Shown here piece by piece: positions 54,296-64,000 of a DNA stretch of 64,000 nucleotides. The first letter of the stretch is position 1; every line of letters starts with the position of its first letter. Both the position numbers and the translations under genes were made by a program. The notes beneath the pieces are model-generated. The model saw only the letters and a list, made by a program, of their open reading frames with translations, ran no database searches and was not told the DNA's origin. Source of the stretch: Oxalobacteraceae bacterium (GTDB lineage Bacteria; Pseudomonadota; Gammaproteobacteria; Burkholderiales; Burkholderiaceae_D); contig CANCDR010000014.1 of assembly GCA_947374865.1 (NCBI GenBank), forward strand, positions 1-64,000, read 5' to 3'.

Positions 54296-54774
54296 GCCAA
54301 GGGTCGATAGAAGCGACCCTCTGCAGCGAATTCACGAATCAAGCGCACCGTATCCAAATCTGCCGCTAAATAAGCAGAACGTCGAAACTCGTCATAAAAA
54401 GCATCGGCTTCATCCTGCTTTGCAGATTTACCATCGTCGTAATCAAAGCGAACAAATAGTTGATCGGTTTCCGGCTCTTCGATCGACATGGTCAGGCGCG
54501 ATGACGGAATATCACCTTGCGGCGGAACCAGATACAGTACGCTGTAAAAAGGTGCAAAATGCACCGTATCAAAGACGGTCAGGTCACCAAAACGCAGCGC
54601 TCGCTGAACACTGAATTCTTCACGTCTACCCAAAGTACACTGGTCCAGATGCGGCATGAATAACTGCGGCGACTCAGCACGAAGAACAAGCCCATGCCAA
54701 AGCTGTGCGCGAGAGATTGGCGTGGTCGGCGGTAAAACGGGTTCGCTGAGTCCTACAAGATGATGAAATTGCAT
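54292..54774 (-). CDS. DUF1857 family protein (SRPBCC fold)
   Basis: A 160-residue protein without a signal peptide. The pattern MQFHHLVGL then ISRAQLWHGLVLRAESPQLFMP and later EPETDQLFVRFDYDD matches the DUF1857 (AtaL-like) family, a START/SRPBCC-type fold that may bind a small hydrophobic ligand. The ATG at 54774 begins the conserved part; a TTG at 54789 is in frame. It is convergent with priA (four-base overlap) and divergent from rep. Confidence 0.75.
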   Translation of the reverse strand: MQFHHLVGLSEPVLPPTTPISRAQLWHGLVLRAESPQLFMPHLDQCTLGRREEFSVQRALRFGDLTVFDTVHFAPFYSVLYLVPPQGDIPSSRLTMSIEEPETDQLFVRFDYDDGKSAKQDEADAFYDEFRRSAYLAADLDTVRLIREFAAEGRFYRPLA

Positions 54775-54922
54775 AAAATAGGCCGACAAAAGAAAGATAG
54801 CGCAGTGTATTCCTCAAATCAGCATCTGCAAAGATTGGCAGGGAAAAAGAAGGCAAACGATAAAACACGGGGCGCTGATACAATGACCGACCCGACCTCG
54901 GCTTATCGCTCAAGAAAACCCC

Positions 54923-56986
54923 ATGCATCAACAAGCCTCCTTCGGGCTCAACGCCCCGCAAAGTGAAGCGGTTCACTACATGGAGGGACCGTGCCTGGTA
55001 TTGGCCGGCGCAGGATCGGGTAAGACGCGCGTCATTACGCAAAAAATTGCCTACTTGATCGAACACTGTGGGTATGAATCACGGCATATCGCCGCGCTGA
55101 CCTTCACCAACAAAGCCGCCAGTGAAATGCAAGAGCGGATTACCAAGCTCTTGCAAGAACCGAAGCAGGCCAAGGCCTTGACGGTCTCGACCTTCCATTC
55201 GCTAGGCGTAAAAATTCTCCGTCGCGAAGCGCAAGCCCTTGGCTTGAAAGATCGCTTCTCCATCATGGACAGTGACGACTGCTACGCCATCGTGCAAGAC
55301 TTGGCTGTCACGACCGACAAACAGCTTATCCGCGCGATTCAAGGAAAAATATCGCTATGGAAAAATAGTCTGATCGATCCAGACATGGCATTAAAAAATG
55401 CCCTGACCGAAGAGGAGGCGCAAGCTGCCAGGATTTACCGCAGTTACGTTGCCACGCTTTCAGCCTACCAGGGTGTTGATTTCGACGACTTGATTCGTCT
55501 GCCAGTTCAACTGTTTAGCGAACACGAAGAGGTGCGCGATAAATGGCAGCGGCAATTACGTTATTTACTGGTGGATGAATATCAGGACACCAATACCTGT
55601 CAGTATGAATTAGTCAAACTGCTCGTCACCGGCGCAGGAAAAAAACCGATGTTTACCGCAGTCGGTGATGATGATCAGGCGATCTATGCCTGGCGTGGTG
55701 CGACGATTGAAAATCTCAAACAACTTCAAGTCGATTTCACCGATCTTAAAGTTATTAAGCTCGAGCAGAACTATCGCTCATCGACACGGATACTGCAGGC
55801 TGCCAACGCGGTCATTGCGAATAATCCCAAACTGTTCGACAAAAAACTTTGGTCTGATCACGGCTTGGGTGACCCGGTAACCGTGGTCGCAATGCAGGAT
55901 GATGAGTCCGAGGCAGAACAGATCGCTGTTCTGTTATCAGCACATCGGTTTGAGCGCCGCGCAAATTATGCCGACTATGCCATTCTCTATCGTGGCAATC
56001 ATCAGGCGCGCGTCATTGAAACCGCGCTGCGTAAAGAGCGTATTCCCTACACGATCTCTGGTGGTACCAGTTATTTTGATCGGGCAGAAATCAAGGACAT
56101 CATTAGTTATTTACGCCTCATCGCTAATCAGGATGATGACCCTGCTTTTATTCGTGCAGCGACTACGCCCAAGCGCGGCATTGGTCAATCAACGCTGGAG
56201 GTACTGGGTGCGTTTGCCGGTCAATGGCAATGCTCATTATTTGAGGCGATATTCAAGGGTGGGCTCGAAAGTAAGCTACCCGACCGGCAGCTCAATCCAC
56301 TGCGCGACTTTGCCAGTTTCATTCATCAGATCGAATCTCGAGCAACACGTATTGGACGCGCAGCCAGCGGCGATAACGCCGCCGCCGTGTTGGATGACAT
56401 GATGAAAGAGATCAACTACGAGTACTACCTGTACGAACATTTTGATGAACGTCAGGCGCAGGGAAAATGGCAGAATGTCGTGGATTTTCTCAATTGGCTC
56501 AAAGAGAAAGCCAATGGCGGCAAGGATGGTAAAGATCCAGAAAAAAGTCTGTTGGAACTCACGCAAATGGTCGCGCTGATGACGATGCTCGAGGGTCGCG
56601 ATGAAGAGCCTGATGCTGTGCGGCTGTCGACCTTACATGCATCGAAGGGGCTGGAATATCCGCATGTGTTTCTGGTCGGCGTGGAAGAGGGGATCTTGCC
56701 ACATAAGGGCGATCCTGATGCGCCGCTTGAAACAATGGGAGCCCGGATCGAAGAAGAGCGGCGCTTAATGTATGTCGGCATTACCCGCGCCCAGCGCAGC
56801 CTGCATATCACCTGGTGCAAAAAGCGAAAAAGAGCGCGTGAAAGTGTGCAATGCGATGTATCGCGCTTCATCAAGGAATTGCGGCTCGACGAGGGTAGTG
56901 CGATGCCTGCCGAAGACGAAATCGTCACGCCACAAAGTCGCTTGGCCAATCTCAAGGCCTTATTGCAAAAACCAAAGGACAGTTAA
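54923..56986 (+). CDS. rep: ATP-dependent DNA helicase Rep
   Basis: A 687-residue superfamily 1 helicase that clears proteins ahead of replication forks. Motif I is AGAGSGKTRVIT, motif II DEYQDTN, motif III GDDDQAIYAWRGA, motif IV QNYRSS and motif VI YVGITRAQRSL. Length and the LNAPQSEAVHYMEGP start fit Rep better than UvrD. It diverges from the DUF1857 gene and precedes slyX. Confidence 0.94.
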   Translation: MHQQASFGLNAPQSEAVHYMEGPCLVLAGAGSGKTRVITQKIAYLIEHCGYESRHIAALTFTNKAASEMQERITKLLQEPKQAKALTVSTFHSLGVKILRREAQALGLKDRFSIMDSDDCYAIVQDLAVTTDKQLIRAIQGKISLWKNSLIDPDMALKNALTEEEAQAARIYRSYVATLSAYQGVDFDDLIRLPVQLFSEHEEVRDKWQRQLRYLLVDEYQDTNTCQYELVKLLVTGAGKKPMFTAVGDDDQAIYAWRGATIENLKQLQVDFTDLKVIKLEQNYRSSTRILQAANAVIANNPKLFDKKLWSDHGLGDPVTVVAMQDDESEAEQIAVLLSAHRFERRANYADYAILYRGNHQARVIETALRKERIPYTISGGTSYFDRAEIKDIISYLRLIANQDDDPAFIRAATTPKRGIGQSTLEVLGAFAGQWQCSLFEAIFKGGLESKLPDRQLNPLRDFASFIHQIESRATRIGRAASGDNAAAVLDDMMKEINYEYYLYEHFDERQAQGKWQNVVDFLNWLKEKANGGKDGKDPEKSLLELTQMVALMTMLEGRDEEPDAVRLSTLHASKGLEYPHVFLVGVEEGILPHKGDPDAPLETMGARIEEERRLMYVGITRAQRSLHITWCKKRKRARESVQCDVSRFIKELRLDEGSAMPAEDEIVTPQSRLANLKALLQKPKDS

Positions 56987-57013
56987 ACAAATCACCACAC
57001 GAAAGTACACAGC

Positions 57014-57223
57014 ATGCCTAATGAAGAACGCTTCATGAATATTGAAATCAAGCTCTCGCGTCAGGAGGATCTTGTCGATGAGCTCAATACCATGGTCTAC
57101 CAGCAGCAAAAGAAAATCGACCAGTTAGAAGGCTTATGCGAAGCCCTCGTGCGCCGGCTGCAGCAGACGAGCACGGAAGTCAGCGAGACAGGCTTGGCGC
57201 ATGAAAGACCGCCGCACTATTAG
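57014..57223 (+). CDS. slyX: SlyX family protein
   Basis: A 69-residue protein that is mostly one coiled coil (KLSRQEDLVDELNTMVYQQQ, then KKIDQLEGLCEALVRRLQ) with a Pro-rich end PPHY, the hallmark of SlyX. Function is not established. The start may be 57014 or the internal ATG at 57035. It lies 27 bases after rep. Confidence 0.85.
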   Translation: MPNEERFMNIEIKLSRQEDLVDELNTMVYQQQKKIDQLEGLCEALVRRLQQTSTEVSETGLAHERPPHY

Positions 57224-57372
57224 GATGTGAAGCAAAGAGGCGAAGCAGGCAGGTTGAGCTCCGTCACATGCTGTCAGTCTGCGCATATTACAAGGCCGAT
57301 AACAGAACCGTATTTTAAGCAGACGAACACGTTGGATGCACTGTAAAATCGTCGCTTTTTCGGATGCCTCTC

Positions 57373-58272
57373 ATGTGGTTCAAGAACCTTCAAATTTACC
57401 GCCTACCCACGCCGTGGACGGTCAGCGCAGAACAGCTCGAAGCACAGCTTACCCCACAGGCTTTTGTCGCTTGTACCAGCATCGACTTGCAAAGTCAGGG
57501 TTGGGTTTCGCCGCGCAATAACGGCATGCTGGTGCATAGCGCCAATAAGCAGCACTTACTTTTACTCGGCACCGAAAAAAAACTCTTGCCGGCCACCGTC
57601 ATCAATCAGGTGACCAAGATGCGTGCGGCAGAACTCGAGGAGCAGCAGGGATTCAAGCCAGGACGTAAGCAGTTGAAGGAATTAAAAGAGCAGGTGACCG
57701 ATGAATTACTGCCGCGGGCCTTTAGTGTGTATCGCTCGACCTGGGTCTGGATCGACCCTGTCAATGGCTGGTTAGTCGTCGATGCGGCCAGTGCGGCAAA
57801 GTCCGATGAAGTCTTGAAACTCCTGCTTAAATCGATCGATAAGCTGTCCTTGGAAACCCTGCACGTTCAACAGTCGCCAGTGGCCGCCATGACCGACTGG
57901 CTCGCAGCCGACGAAGCGCCAGGCGGCTTTACCGTCGATCAGGACACCGAGTTGCGCGCCTCTGGCGAAAGCAAGGCTACCGTACGCTATGTGCGGCATA
58001 CCTTGGAAGCAGAGGATGTGCGTCGACATATCGCTGCCGGCAAACAGTGCACACGACTGGCCATGACTTGGGCGGACAAAGTCTCTTTCGTGCTGACAGA
58101 ATCCTTGACGATCAAGCGCGTCGCGCCGCTGGATGTATTAAAAGAAAATGATGCAACGACGAAGAATGAAGATGAGCGTTTTGATGGCGACTTTGTCTTG
58201 ATGACCGGTGAACTTGGACGACTTATTAGTGACTTGGTGCTGGCGTTGGGCGGGGAAAAGACGGGCCCTTAA
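57373..58272 (+). CDS. rdgC: recombination-associated protein RdgC
   Basis: A 299-residue ring-shaped DNA-binding protein that modulates RecA. It starts [15 protein letters not shown], the family's hallmark, and has [28 protein letters not shown] and [12 protein letters not shown]. An ATG three codons upstream (57364) is in frame; the choice is by family start. It is probably monocistronic. Confidence 0.94.
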   Translation: MWFKNLQIYRLPTPWTVSAEQLEAQLTPQAFVACTSIDLQSQGWVSPRNNGMLVHSANKQHLLLLGTEKKLLPATVINQVTKMRAAELEEQQGFKPGRKQLKELKEQVTDELLPRAFSVYRSTWVWIDPVNGWLVVDAASAAKSDEVLKLLLKSIDKLSLETLHVQQSPVAAMTDWLAADEAPGGFTVDQDTELRASGESKATVRYVRHTLEAEDVRRHIAAGKQCTRLAMTWADKVSFVLTESLTIKRVAPLDVLKENDATTKNEDERFDGDFVLMTGELGRLISDLVLALGGEKTGP

Positions 58273-58332
58273 TTTAAGTCTACGCGAAATTCAATTTTCC
58301 CCCCACTTAAACCTGATGGACAAGCTCAGAGT

Positions 58333-58365
58333 AAAAAAAGGGATCTTTCAAAGAAAGATCCCTTT
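58333..58365 (-). terminator. bidirectional Rho-independent terminator between rdgC and the carbonic anhydrase gene
   Basis: A perfect stem GGGATCTTTC/GAAAGATCCC with an AAA loop. On the minus strand it ends in seven T, serving the carbonic anhydrase gene; on the plus strand a short T run suits rdgC. Confidence 0.85.
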
Positions 58366-58412
58366 CACTTGACGAATGTTTTTGCCAAATGGAAAAACTA
58401 CGCCATCTTTGC

Positions 58413-59264
58413 TCACTTCATATTGGACAACAGCGTCTCACTGATGACCAAATTTCGCACGCCGTGTGCGTGATCCTCATTAAATACATTACTTTTGCAC
58501 CACTGCCCCACAGATTCGGCATTGACCTTCAAGACGCGTGGGCGAACACTCCATGACACTTGTAATGGGGAGCCTTTTTCGTTGTACGCAGGTCCCGTCG
58601 TTGACCCTGCATATTGAATTGGCACGCCTGTTTTCTTAGGGATATTGATCGCTTGGTGATAGCGGTTGATCTCTGCGACCTTGGTCAAGTCGTTAAAGTT
58701 TGCTGCCTTTGGGTCATTCACAAGTACAAATACTTGTGCTTCAACACGCAACTGTGGATTGCTGTCAGCCTCACTTAGGCAAGAGTTAAGGGTTGGGCCG
58801 GGTACAACCTGCGCAGTACTATGAACATAGTGTAGCTCGATAGTATCTCCAACCTGGAGGCTCCCGTGTTCGCTTTTGCAAACCTCTTCATCCAAAGGTT
58901 TAGATTCTGCAGTGCCCAGTTTTCCAGAATACTTGTAACCTGTATTAAACCCATGACCGTCACCATTGCCAGCAAAGCTTGTGAATTCGCCGCCCTTGTG
59001 TTCGGCATTTTCATGAAAGTGAATGTTGCATAAGTTCATATTCTCAAAAGCAGGTGCAACAGAAAAATTACGTTTGTTACTGCCTTTTTTATTTGTCAGG
59101 TCGCGTGGTGACTGGGGTCCAAATCCCTTTCCTTCTGTGTTTTTAGCGAGAGAAGCGTTTTGCACCTCGATAGTTGCTACATCCCCATGATGAGCCGTTT
59201 CGCTGGCTTGAACTAGACCTGCAATTGCAATTTGCAAAACTGTCGCAATAAGAATTTTTTTCAT
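58413..59264 (-). CDS. putative delta-class carbonic anhydrase
   Basis: A 283-residue secreted protein with a signal peptide cut near residue 20 (GLVQA/SET). The core has NLCNIHFHENAEHKGGE (His82, His84, His89) and then DTIELHYVHST (His145, His148), which resemble the metal-binding His pattern of delta-class carbonic anhydrases first known in diatoms and also annotated in some bacteria. Four Cys could form disulfides. If right, it would hydrate CO2 in the periplasm. The family call is from recalled sequence pattern, and I could not test it. It lies between a strong terminator and the tRNA genes. Confidence 0.65.
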   Translation of the reverse strand: MKKILIATVLQIAIAGLVQASETAHHGDVATIEVQNASLAKNTEGKGFGPQSPRDLTNKKGSNKRNFSVAPAFENMNLCNIHFHENAEHKGGEFTSFAGNGDGHGFNTGYKYSGKLGTAESKPLDEEVCKSEHGSLQVGDTIELHYVHSTAQVVPGPTLNSCLSEADSNPQLRVEAQVFVLVNDPKAANFNDLTKVAEINRYHQAINIPKKTGVPIQYAGSTTGPAYNEKGSPLQVSWSVRPRVLKVNAESVGQWCKSNVFNEDHAHGVRNLVISETLLSNMK

Positions 59265-59393
59265 AAGAAATTTGGGGAGTTAAGTGGATGAATTCGTCGA
59301 ATTTACAAATGTATCCTGAATTTTTCAAATTTTATTTCAAGACACGCCAACTATACCCTTGTTATTCAGCTCATGCACTTGTGGCCGAAACCA

Positions 59394-59455
59394 AAATGAT
59401 TAAGGGCCCGAAAAGACGGGCCCTTAATTTTAATTGGCGGAGTGGACGGGACTCG
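59394..59455 (-). repeat. duplicate of the tRNA-Asp 3' end and its terminator
   Basis: Sixty-two bases identical to 59542-59603. It contains the last 19 bases of the tRNA on the minus strand (ending TCCACTCCGCCA) and the following hairpin terminator, but no tRNA body. Confidence 0.9.
59397..59430. terminator. duplicated tRNA terminator, copy 1
   Basis: ATTAAGGGCCCG and CGGGCCCTTAAT form a perfect 12-base-pair stem with an AAAAGA loop, identical to the copy at 59545-59578. Confidence 0.75.
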
Positions 59456-59474
59456 CCTACGTACCGCAGGCCGC

Positions 59475-59539
59475 GGAATCTCTTGCAAGAGATTCCCTTC
59501 GAGTCCCGCCGACTGTCCCGCAGGGGACAGTCTCCACTC
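59475..59539. repeat. palindromes and inverted tRNA-Asp fragment between the two copies
   Basis: A perfect 22-base palindrome at 59475-59496. An inverted piece of the tRNA T arm (TTCGAGTCCCG, 59498-59508) and acceptor (TCCACTC, 59533-59539) is split by a hairpin, GACTGTCCC/GGGACAGTC (59511-59532). Confidence 0.7.
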
Positions 59540-59541
59540 AG

Positions 59542-59603
59542 AAATGATTAAGGGCCCGAAAAGACGGGCCCTTAATTTTAATTGGCGGAGTGGACGGGAC
59601 TCG
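59542..59603 (-). repeat. tRNA-Asp 3' end and terminator, original copy
   Basis: The same 62 bases as 59394-59455, here continuous with the intact tRNA-Asp. The offset between copies is 148 bases. Confidence 0.9.
59545..59578 (-). terminator. Rho-independent terminator of the tRNA genes
   Basis: A 12-base-pair stem ATTAAGGGCCCG/CGGGCCCTTAAT right after the tRNA-Asp 3' end on the minus strand, followed by T-rich sequence. Confidence 0.75.
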
Positions 59604-59659
59604 AACCCGCGACCCCCGGCGTGACAGGCCGGTATTCTAACCAACTGAACTACCACTCC
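59583..59659 (-). tRNA. tRNA-Asp (anticodon GTC)
   Basis: A 77-base cloverleaf on the minus strand: acceptor GGAGTGG/CCACTCC, D arm with AGTTCAGTTGGTTAGA, anticodon loop CTGTCAC (GTC), T loop TTCGAGT and an encoded CCA at the 3' end. It is 36 bases downstream of tRNA-Val and likely shares its transcript. Confidence 0.95.
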
Positions 59660-59695
59660 AAATACATAACTGGCTTCGTTTGCATTGCTTAGCTT

Positions 59696-59771
59696 TGGTG
59701 GGTGCTGAGAGGCTCGAACTCCCGACCTACGCCTTGTAAGGGCGCCGCTCTACCAACTGAGCTAAGCACCC
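59696..59771 (-). tRNA. tRNA-Val (anticodon TAC)
   Basis: A 76-base cloverleaf on the minus strand: acceptor GGGTGCT/AGCACCC, D arm with AGCTCAGTTGGTAGAGC, anticodon loop CTTACAA (TAC), T loop TTCGAGC and an encoded CCA. It is the first gene of the Val-Asp pair. Confidence 0.95.
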
Positions 59772-59831
59772 GTAATACGCCTTAGTCAGCTAAACAATTC
59801 ATGGCGAATGTCACTCACCCGAAGGGGGCGA

Positions 59832-59837
59832 ATTCTA
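59832..59837 (-). promoter_or_regulatory. possible -10 box of the tRNA-Val/Asp operon
   Basis: On the minus strand TAGAAT is followed by TCGCCCCC, a GC-rich discriminator typical of stable-RNA promoters. The -35 element is weak. Confidence 0.35.
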
Positions 59838-59969
59838 CAGGACTTTAATTCTTTATGCCAGTGAGTTTGCCACGAATGAGGGAAAGATTGACGTCCGTGG
59901 AGCAGAATGATCCGTCAAAAGACGATCACTCACTTCGCCTAACCCGCTTCTGCGACAAGGTGAGCGGTT

Positions 59970-60971
59970 ATGATAGTGAACCTGGGGCTAATTTTGATAA
60001 TGGATAAAGAGATGCTTGATCAGACGCTGTTCCCGCCTATTGCGCCGCTGCGCTCGGGCTTTCTGCCAGTCGATGCGCTGCATACCCTGTACTGGGAGGA
60101 GTGCGGTAATCCGGATGGTGAGCCAGTACTGTTTCTGCACGGCGGTCCCGGCGGCGGCATCAGCGCGCTCCACAGACGCTTCTTTGACCCTGCCTATTAC
60201 CGCATCATTTTGTTTGACCAGCGTGGCGCAGGGCAGTCGATACCCTTGGGCGAATATCGGCAAAATACCACCCAGCACCTGATCAGCGACATCGAAGCAT
60301 TGCGAACCCATTTGTCGGTCGATCAATGGCTGGTGTTTGGCGGCTCCTGGGGTTCGACGCTGGCACTGGCGTATGGACAAGCACATCCCCAGCACTGTAC
60401 GGGCTTTATCTTGCGCGGTATTTTTTTAGGTAGCGCTGGCGAAATCGACTGGTTCATGCACGGCATGCGCAGTTTTTACCCCGAGGTGCATGATGCGTTC
60501 ATCCAGCACATTCCTGCCCCCGAGCGGACCGACCTGCTGGGCGCCTACGAAAAGCGGCTGTTTAGTGACGACCCGGAAGAATATTTGCCGGCAGCCCGTG
60601 CCTGGAGTCGTTATGAAGGCAGCTGCGTTTATCTGCAGCCTGACCCCGCCGTTATTGAGGAATTCGGTTCTGACGCAGTCGCGCTGGGAATAGGGCGGCT
60701 GGAAGCACATTATTTTTTACATCAGTGTTTTTTAAGCGAAGACCAATTAATTCTGGGACTCGACCGAATTCGTCATTTACCCGCCGTGATCGTACAGGGA
60801 CGATATGATGTCGTCTGTCCGCCATCGGCAGCCTATCGTCTGCACACAGCTTGGCCGCAAGCCCGCCTGAAGATGATTACGATGGCCGGTCATGCCGCTA
60901 TGGAGCCGGGTACGGCCGCAGCACTGGTAGCGGCGACCGAGCAGTTCAAGTGCCGTCGCGCTTTTGATTGA
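59970..60971 (+). CDS. pip: proline iminopeptidase
   Basis: An alpha/beta-hydrolase of up to 333 residues that removes N-terminal proline from peptides. It has FLHGGPGGGIS (oxyanion region), DQRGAGQS, the nucleophile Ser in GGSWGSTLAL, and a catalytic His near GHAAMEPG. The start is uncertain: the ATG at 59970 has AAGGTGAG five bases upstream, while ATGs at 60000 and 60012 lie nearer the conserved part. It precedes the FadH-like gene by 40 bases on the same strand. Confidence 0.9.
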   Translation: MIVNLGLILIMDKEMLDQTLFPPIAPLRSGFLPVDALHTLYWEECGNPDGEPVLFLHGGPGGGISALHRRFFDPAYYRIILFDQRGAGQSIPLGEYRQNTTQHLISDIEALRTHLSVDQWLVFGGSWGSTLALAYGQAHPQHCTGFILRGIFLGSAGEIDWFMHGMRSFYPEVHDAFIQHIPAPERTDLLGAYEKRLFSDDPEEYLPAARAWSRYEGSCVYLQPDPAVIEEFGSDAVALGIGRLEAHYFLHQCFLSEDQLILGLDRIRHLPAVIVQGRYDVVCPPSAAYRLHTAWPQARLKMITMAGHAAMEPGTAAALVAATEQFKCRRAFD

Positions 60972-60999
60972 TACGCTAACCTCGCCTTGCCTAAAATAG

Positions 61000-63042
<2,043 letters not shown>

Positions 63043-63124
63043 CGCCTACGGGCTTTTGCAAGTCACGGCTGACCTGATACGATGAGGGTCTGCGACTTTG
63101 CCATGTTTTTATTTTGGAGGCTTT

Positions 63125-63649
63125 ATGTCGACACCCGCCGCCCCGCGTCCGACCAAATTGTATCGCTATGCACAAAGTGCACAGCTTGAACGTGCTCTTG
63201 CTAAAGGCGAATTCCGTCTTCACCCGGCAGCGGAAGATTTCCGCCTGAGTCAGCCGGGTAGTCCACAAATTTTACCCTTCGGTGAGCGCAATAATGCGCT
63301 GACCAATTACCTCGTGCTGAGTTTGTCGGCAGCTTGGGACGAGCGATTATTTGATGACTTTCCCGATGCGGAATCGTGCCTGATCATTCACGACACCGAA
63401 AATTTCGGTGAACGTATTCACCGTGCTGCCCAACGTGCTTTACCGGCCTGGACCGGCATTGACGCCAGTATTGCCTACGGCGTTCCGAGCCCGCTGGGGA
63501 CGGCATTTTCACGCGATAAGCAATTCGCACGACAAAAAGAATGGCTGTTTGCCTGGCGACCCACACAGGCGCGGCTGTCGGCCAAACCGATCGTGATTGA
63601 AATTGGCAGCCTCGAAGGTATTGCCGAGATTCGCAGCCGTACCGAATAA
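63125..63649 (+). CDS. protein of unknown function
   Basis: A 174-residue soluble protein that I do not recognise. The start LYRYAQSAQLERALAKGEFR looks like proteins with a short N-terminal helix-strand motif (for example DUF2971-type), but the similarity is weak. The ATG at 63125 has a strong GGAGG site six bases upstream; an in-frame ATG at 63098 is not preferred. It lies 82 bases after fadH and 21 bases before the DUF883 gene on the same strand. Confidence 0.75.
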   Translation: MSTPAAPRPTKLYRYAQSAQLERALAKGEFRLHPAAEDFRLSQPGSPQILPFGERNNALTNYLVLSLSAAWDERLFDDFPDAESCLIIHDTENFGERIHRAAQRALPAWTGIDASIAYGVPSPLGTAFSRDKQFARQKEWLFAWRPTQARLSAKPIVIEIGSLEGIAEIRSRTE

Positions 63650-63670
63650 TCATCCATTGAGGAGTTCATG

Positions 63671-63973
63671 ATGTCCAATGCACCTATTAAAACGGTCTCC
63701 AATGACTTCAGTAGCCTGATTCGTGAAGCGCAGGCACTGTTCCGCGAGGCCACCGCGATCACCGGTGAGCAGGCAGAAAGTTTGCGCGCCAAGGGGATCG
63801 ATATTCTGGATGCAGCACTCGATACCGCCCAAGAAGCGCAGGAAGCCGTACTCGATCACGGCAAACTGGCCCTCGAGGCAACCGATGACTACGTACAGCA
63901 AAATCCATGGCAAGCCGTGGCCATCGGCGCCGGAATTGGCTTGGTCATTGGCCTGCTGATTTCGCGTCGATAG
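63671..63973 (+). CDS. DUF883 family membrane-anchored protein (ElaB/YqjD-like)
   Basis: A protein of about 100 residues: a helical, Ala/Glu-rich body (DFSSLIREAQALFREAT), then the family motif YVQQNPWQAVAIGAGIGLV and a C-terminal membrane helix ending in RR. ElaB/YqjD proteins sit in the inner membrane by this helix and associate with ribosomes in stationary phase in E. coli; the role here is inferred. The start could be 63668 or 63671, the latter better spaced from GAGGAG. Confidence 0.9.
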   Translation: MSNAPIKTVSNDFSSLIREAQALFREATAITGEQAESLRAKGIDILDAALDTAQEAQEAVLDHGKLALEATDDYVQQNPWQAVAIGAGIGLVIGLLISRR

Positions 63974-64000
63974 GGCGGCAGTAGCATGGAGCCGCCTGAA

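Larger units (their letters stand above)
59265..59582. other. gap between the carbonic anhydrase gene and tRNA-Asp, tRNA-derived repeats
   Basis: A 318-base stretch with no real gene. The left third is AT-rich and presumably holds the carbonic anhydrase promoter. From 59394 to the tRNA it is a cluster of direct and inverted repeats derived from the 3' end and terminator of tRNA-Asp. Confidence 0.7.

Noticed and set aside
59366-59656. A 96-codon open frame on the minus strand across tRNA-Asp
   Set aside because: It runs through a tRNA, its terminator and the repeats; the peptide is a typical artefact of tRNA sequence.

Overview
The window looks like a chromosomal origin-proximal region of a betaproteobacterium, most likely order Burkholderiales and close to Oxalobacteraceae. 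That placement is inferred from gene order and protein character, not from a search. Core markers are rpmH-rnpA-yidD-yidC-mnmE facing away from dnaA-dnaN-gyrB, then mnmG-rsmG-parA-parB, the full atpIBEFHAGDC operon, hemE, priA and rep. I see no insertion sequence, prophage, CRISPR array or rRNA operon.

Layout. 1-6.5 kb: a partial iron-type ABC binding protein, a lipoprotein joining a DUF4214 module to a cyclophilin, a CAP-domain lipoprotein, and a PhnD-like binding protein coupled to a PAS histidine kinase. 6.4-16.2 kb: the dnaA neighbourhood. 16.3-20.5 kb: a secreted amidohydrolase, a second DUF4214 lipoprotein (this one with a YHYH domain) and a DUF2076 protein. 20.7-26.4 kb: a branched-chain amino acid ABC transporter with a LivM-LivG fusion and a polyamine-synthase-like protein. 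26.5-35.8 kb: metabolic genes (2-hydroxyacid dehydrogenase, GTP-dependent PEP carboxykinase, threonine aldolase, LysR regulator, GMC oxidoreductase, TSUP exporter). 35.8-41 kb: two parS sites, mnmG, rsmG, a lipocalin, parA and parB. 41.2-48.6 kb: ATP synthase. 48.6-58.3 kb: a GGDEF protein, hemE, a long AT-rich gap, priA, a DUF1857 protein, rep, slyX and rdgC. 58.3-64 kb: a putative delta-class carbonic anhydrase, tRNA-Asp and tRNA-Val with a repeated 3' flank, proline iminopeptidase, an FadH-like flavoprotein, an unknown protein and a DUF883 membrane protein.

Much of the window serves replication, segregation and repair: DnaA, DnaN, GyrB, ParAB-parS, PriA, Rep and RdgC. MnmE and MnmG, the two partners in wobble-uridine modification of tRNA, are both present about 28 kb apart.

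The most interesting signals are non-coding. DnaA boxes lie in four places: just upstream of dnaA, between dnaA and dnaN, in an AT-rich gap at 33.0-33.3 kb beside the par region, and as a duplicated multi-box cassette in the 763-base gap between hemE and priA. Hand-sampled G/C counts are C-rich on the + strand through dnaN-gyrB but G-rich through mnmG-parA. This hints that the working origin may lie to the right of gyrB rather than beside dnaA.
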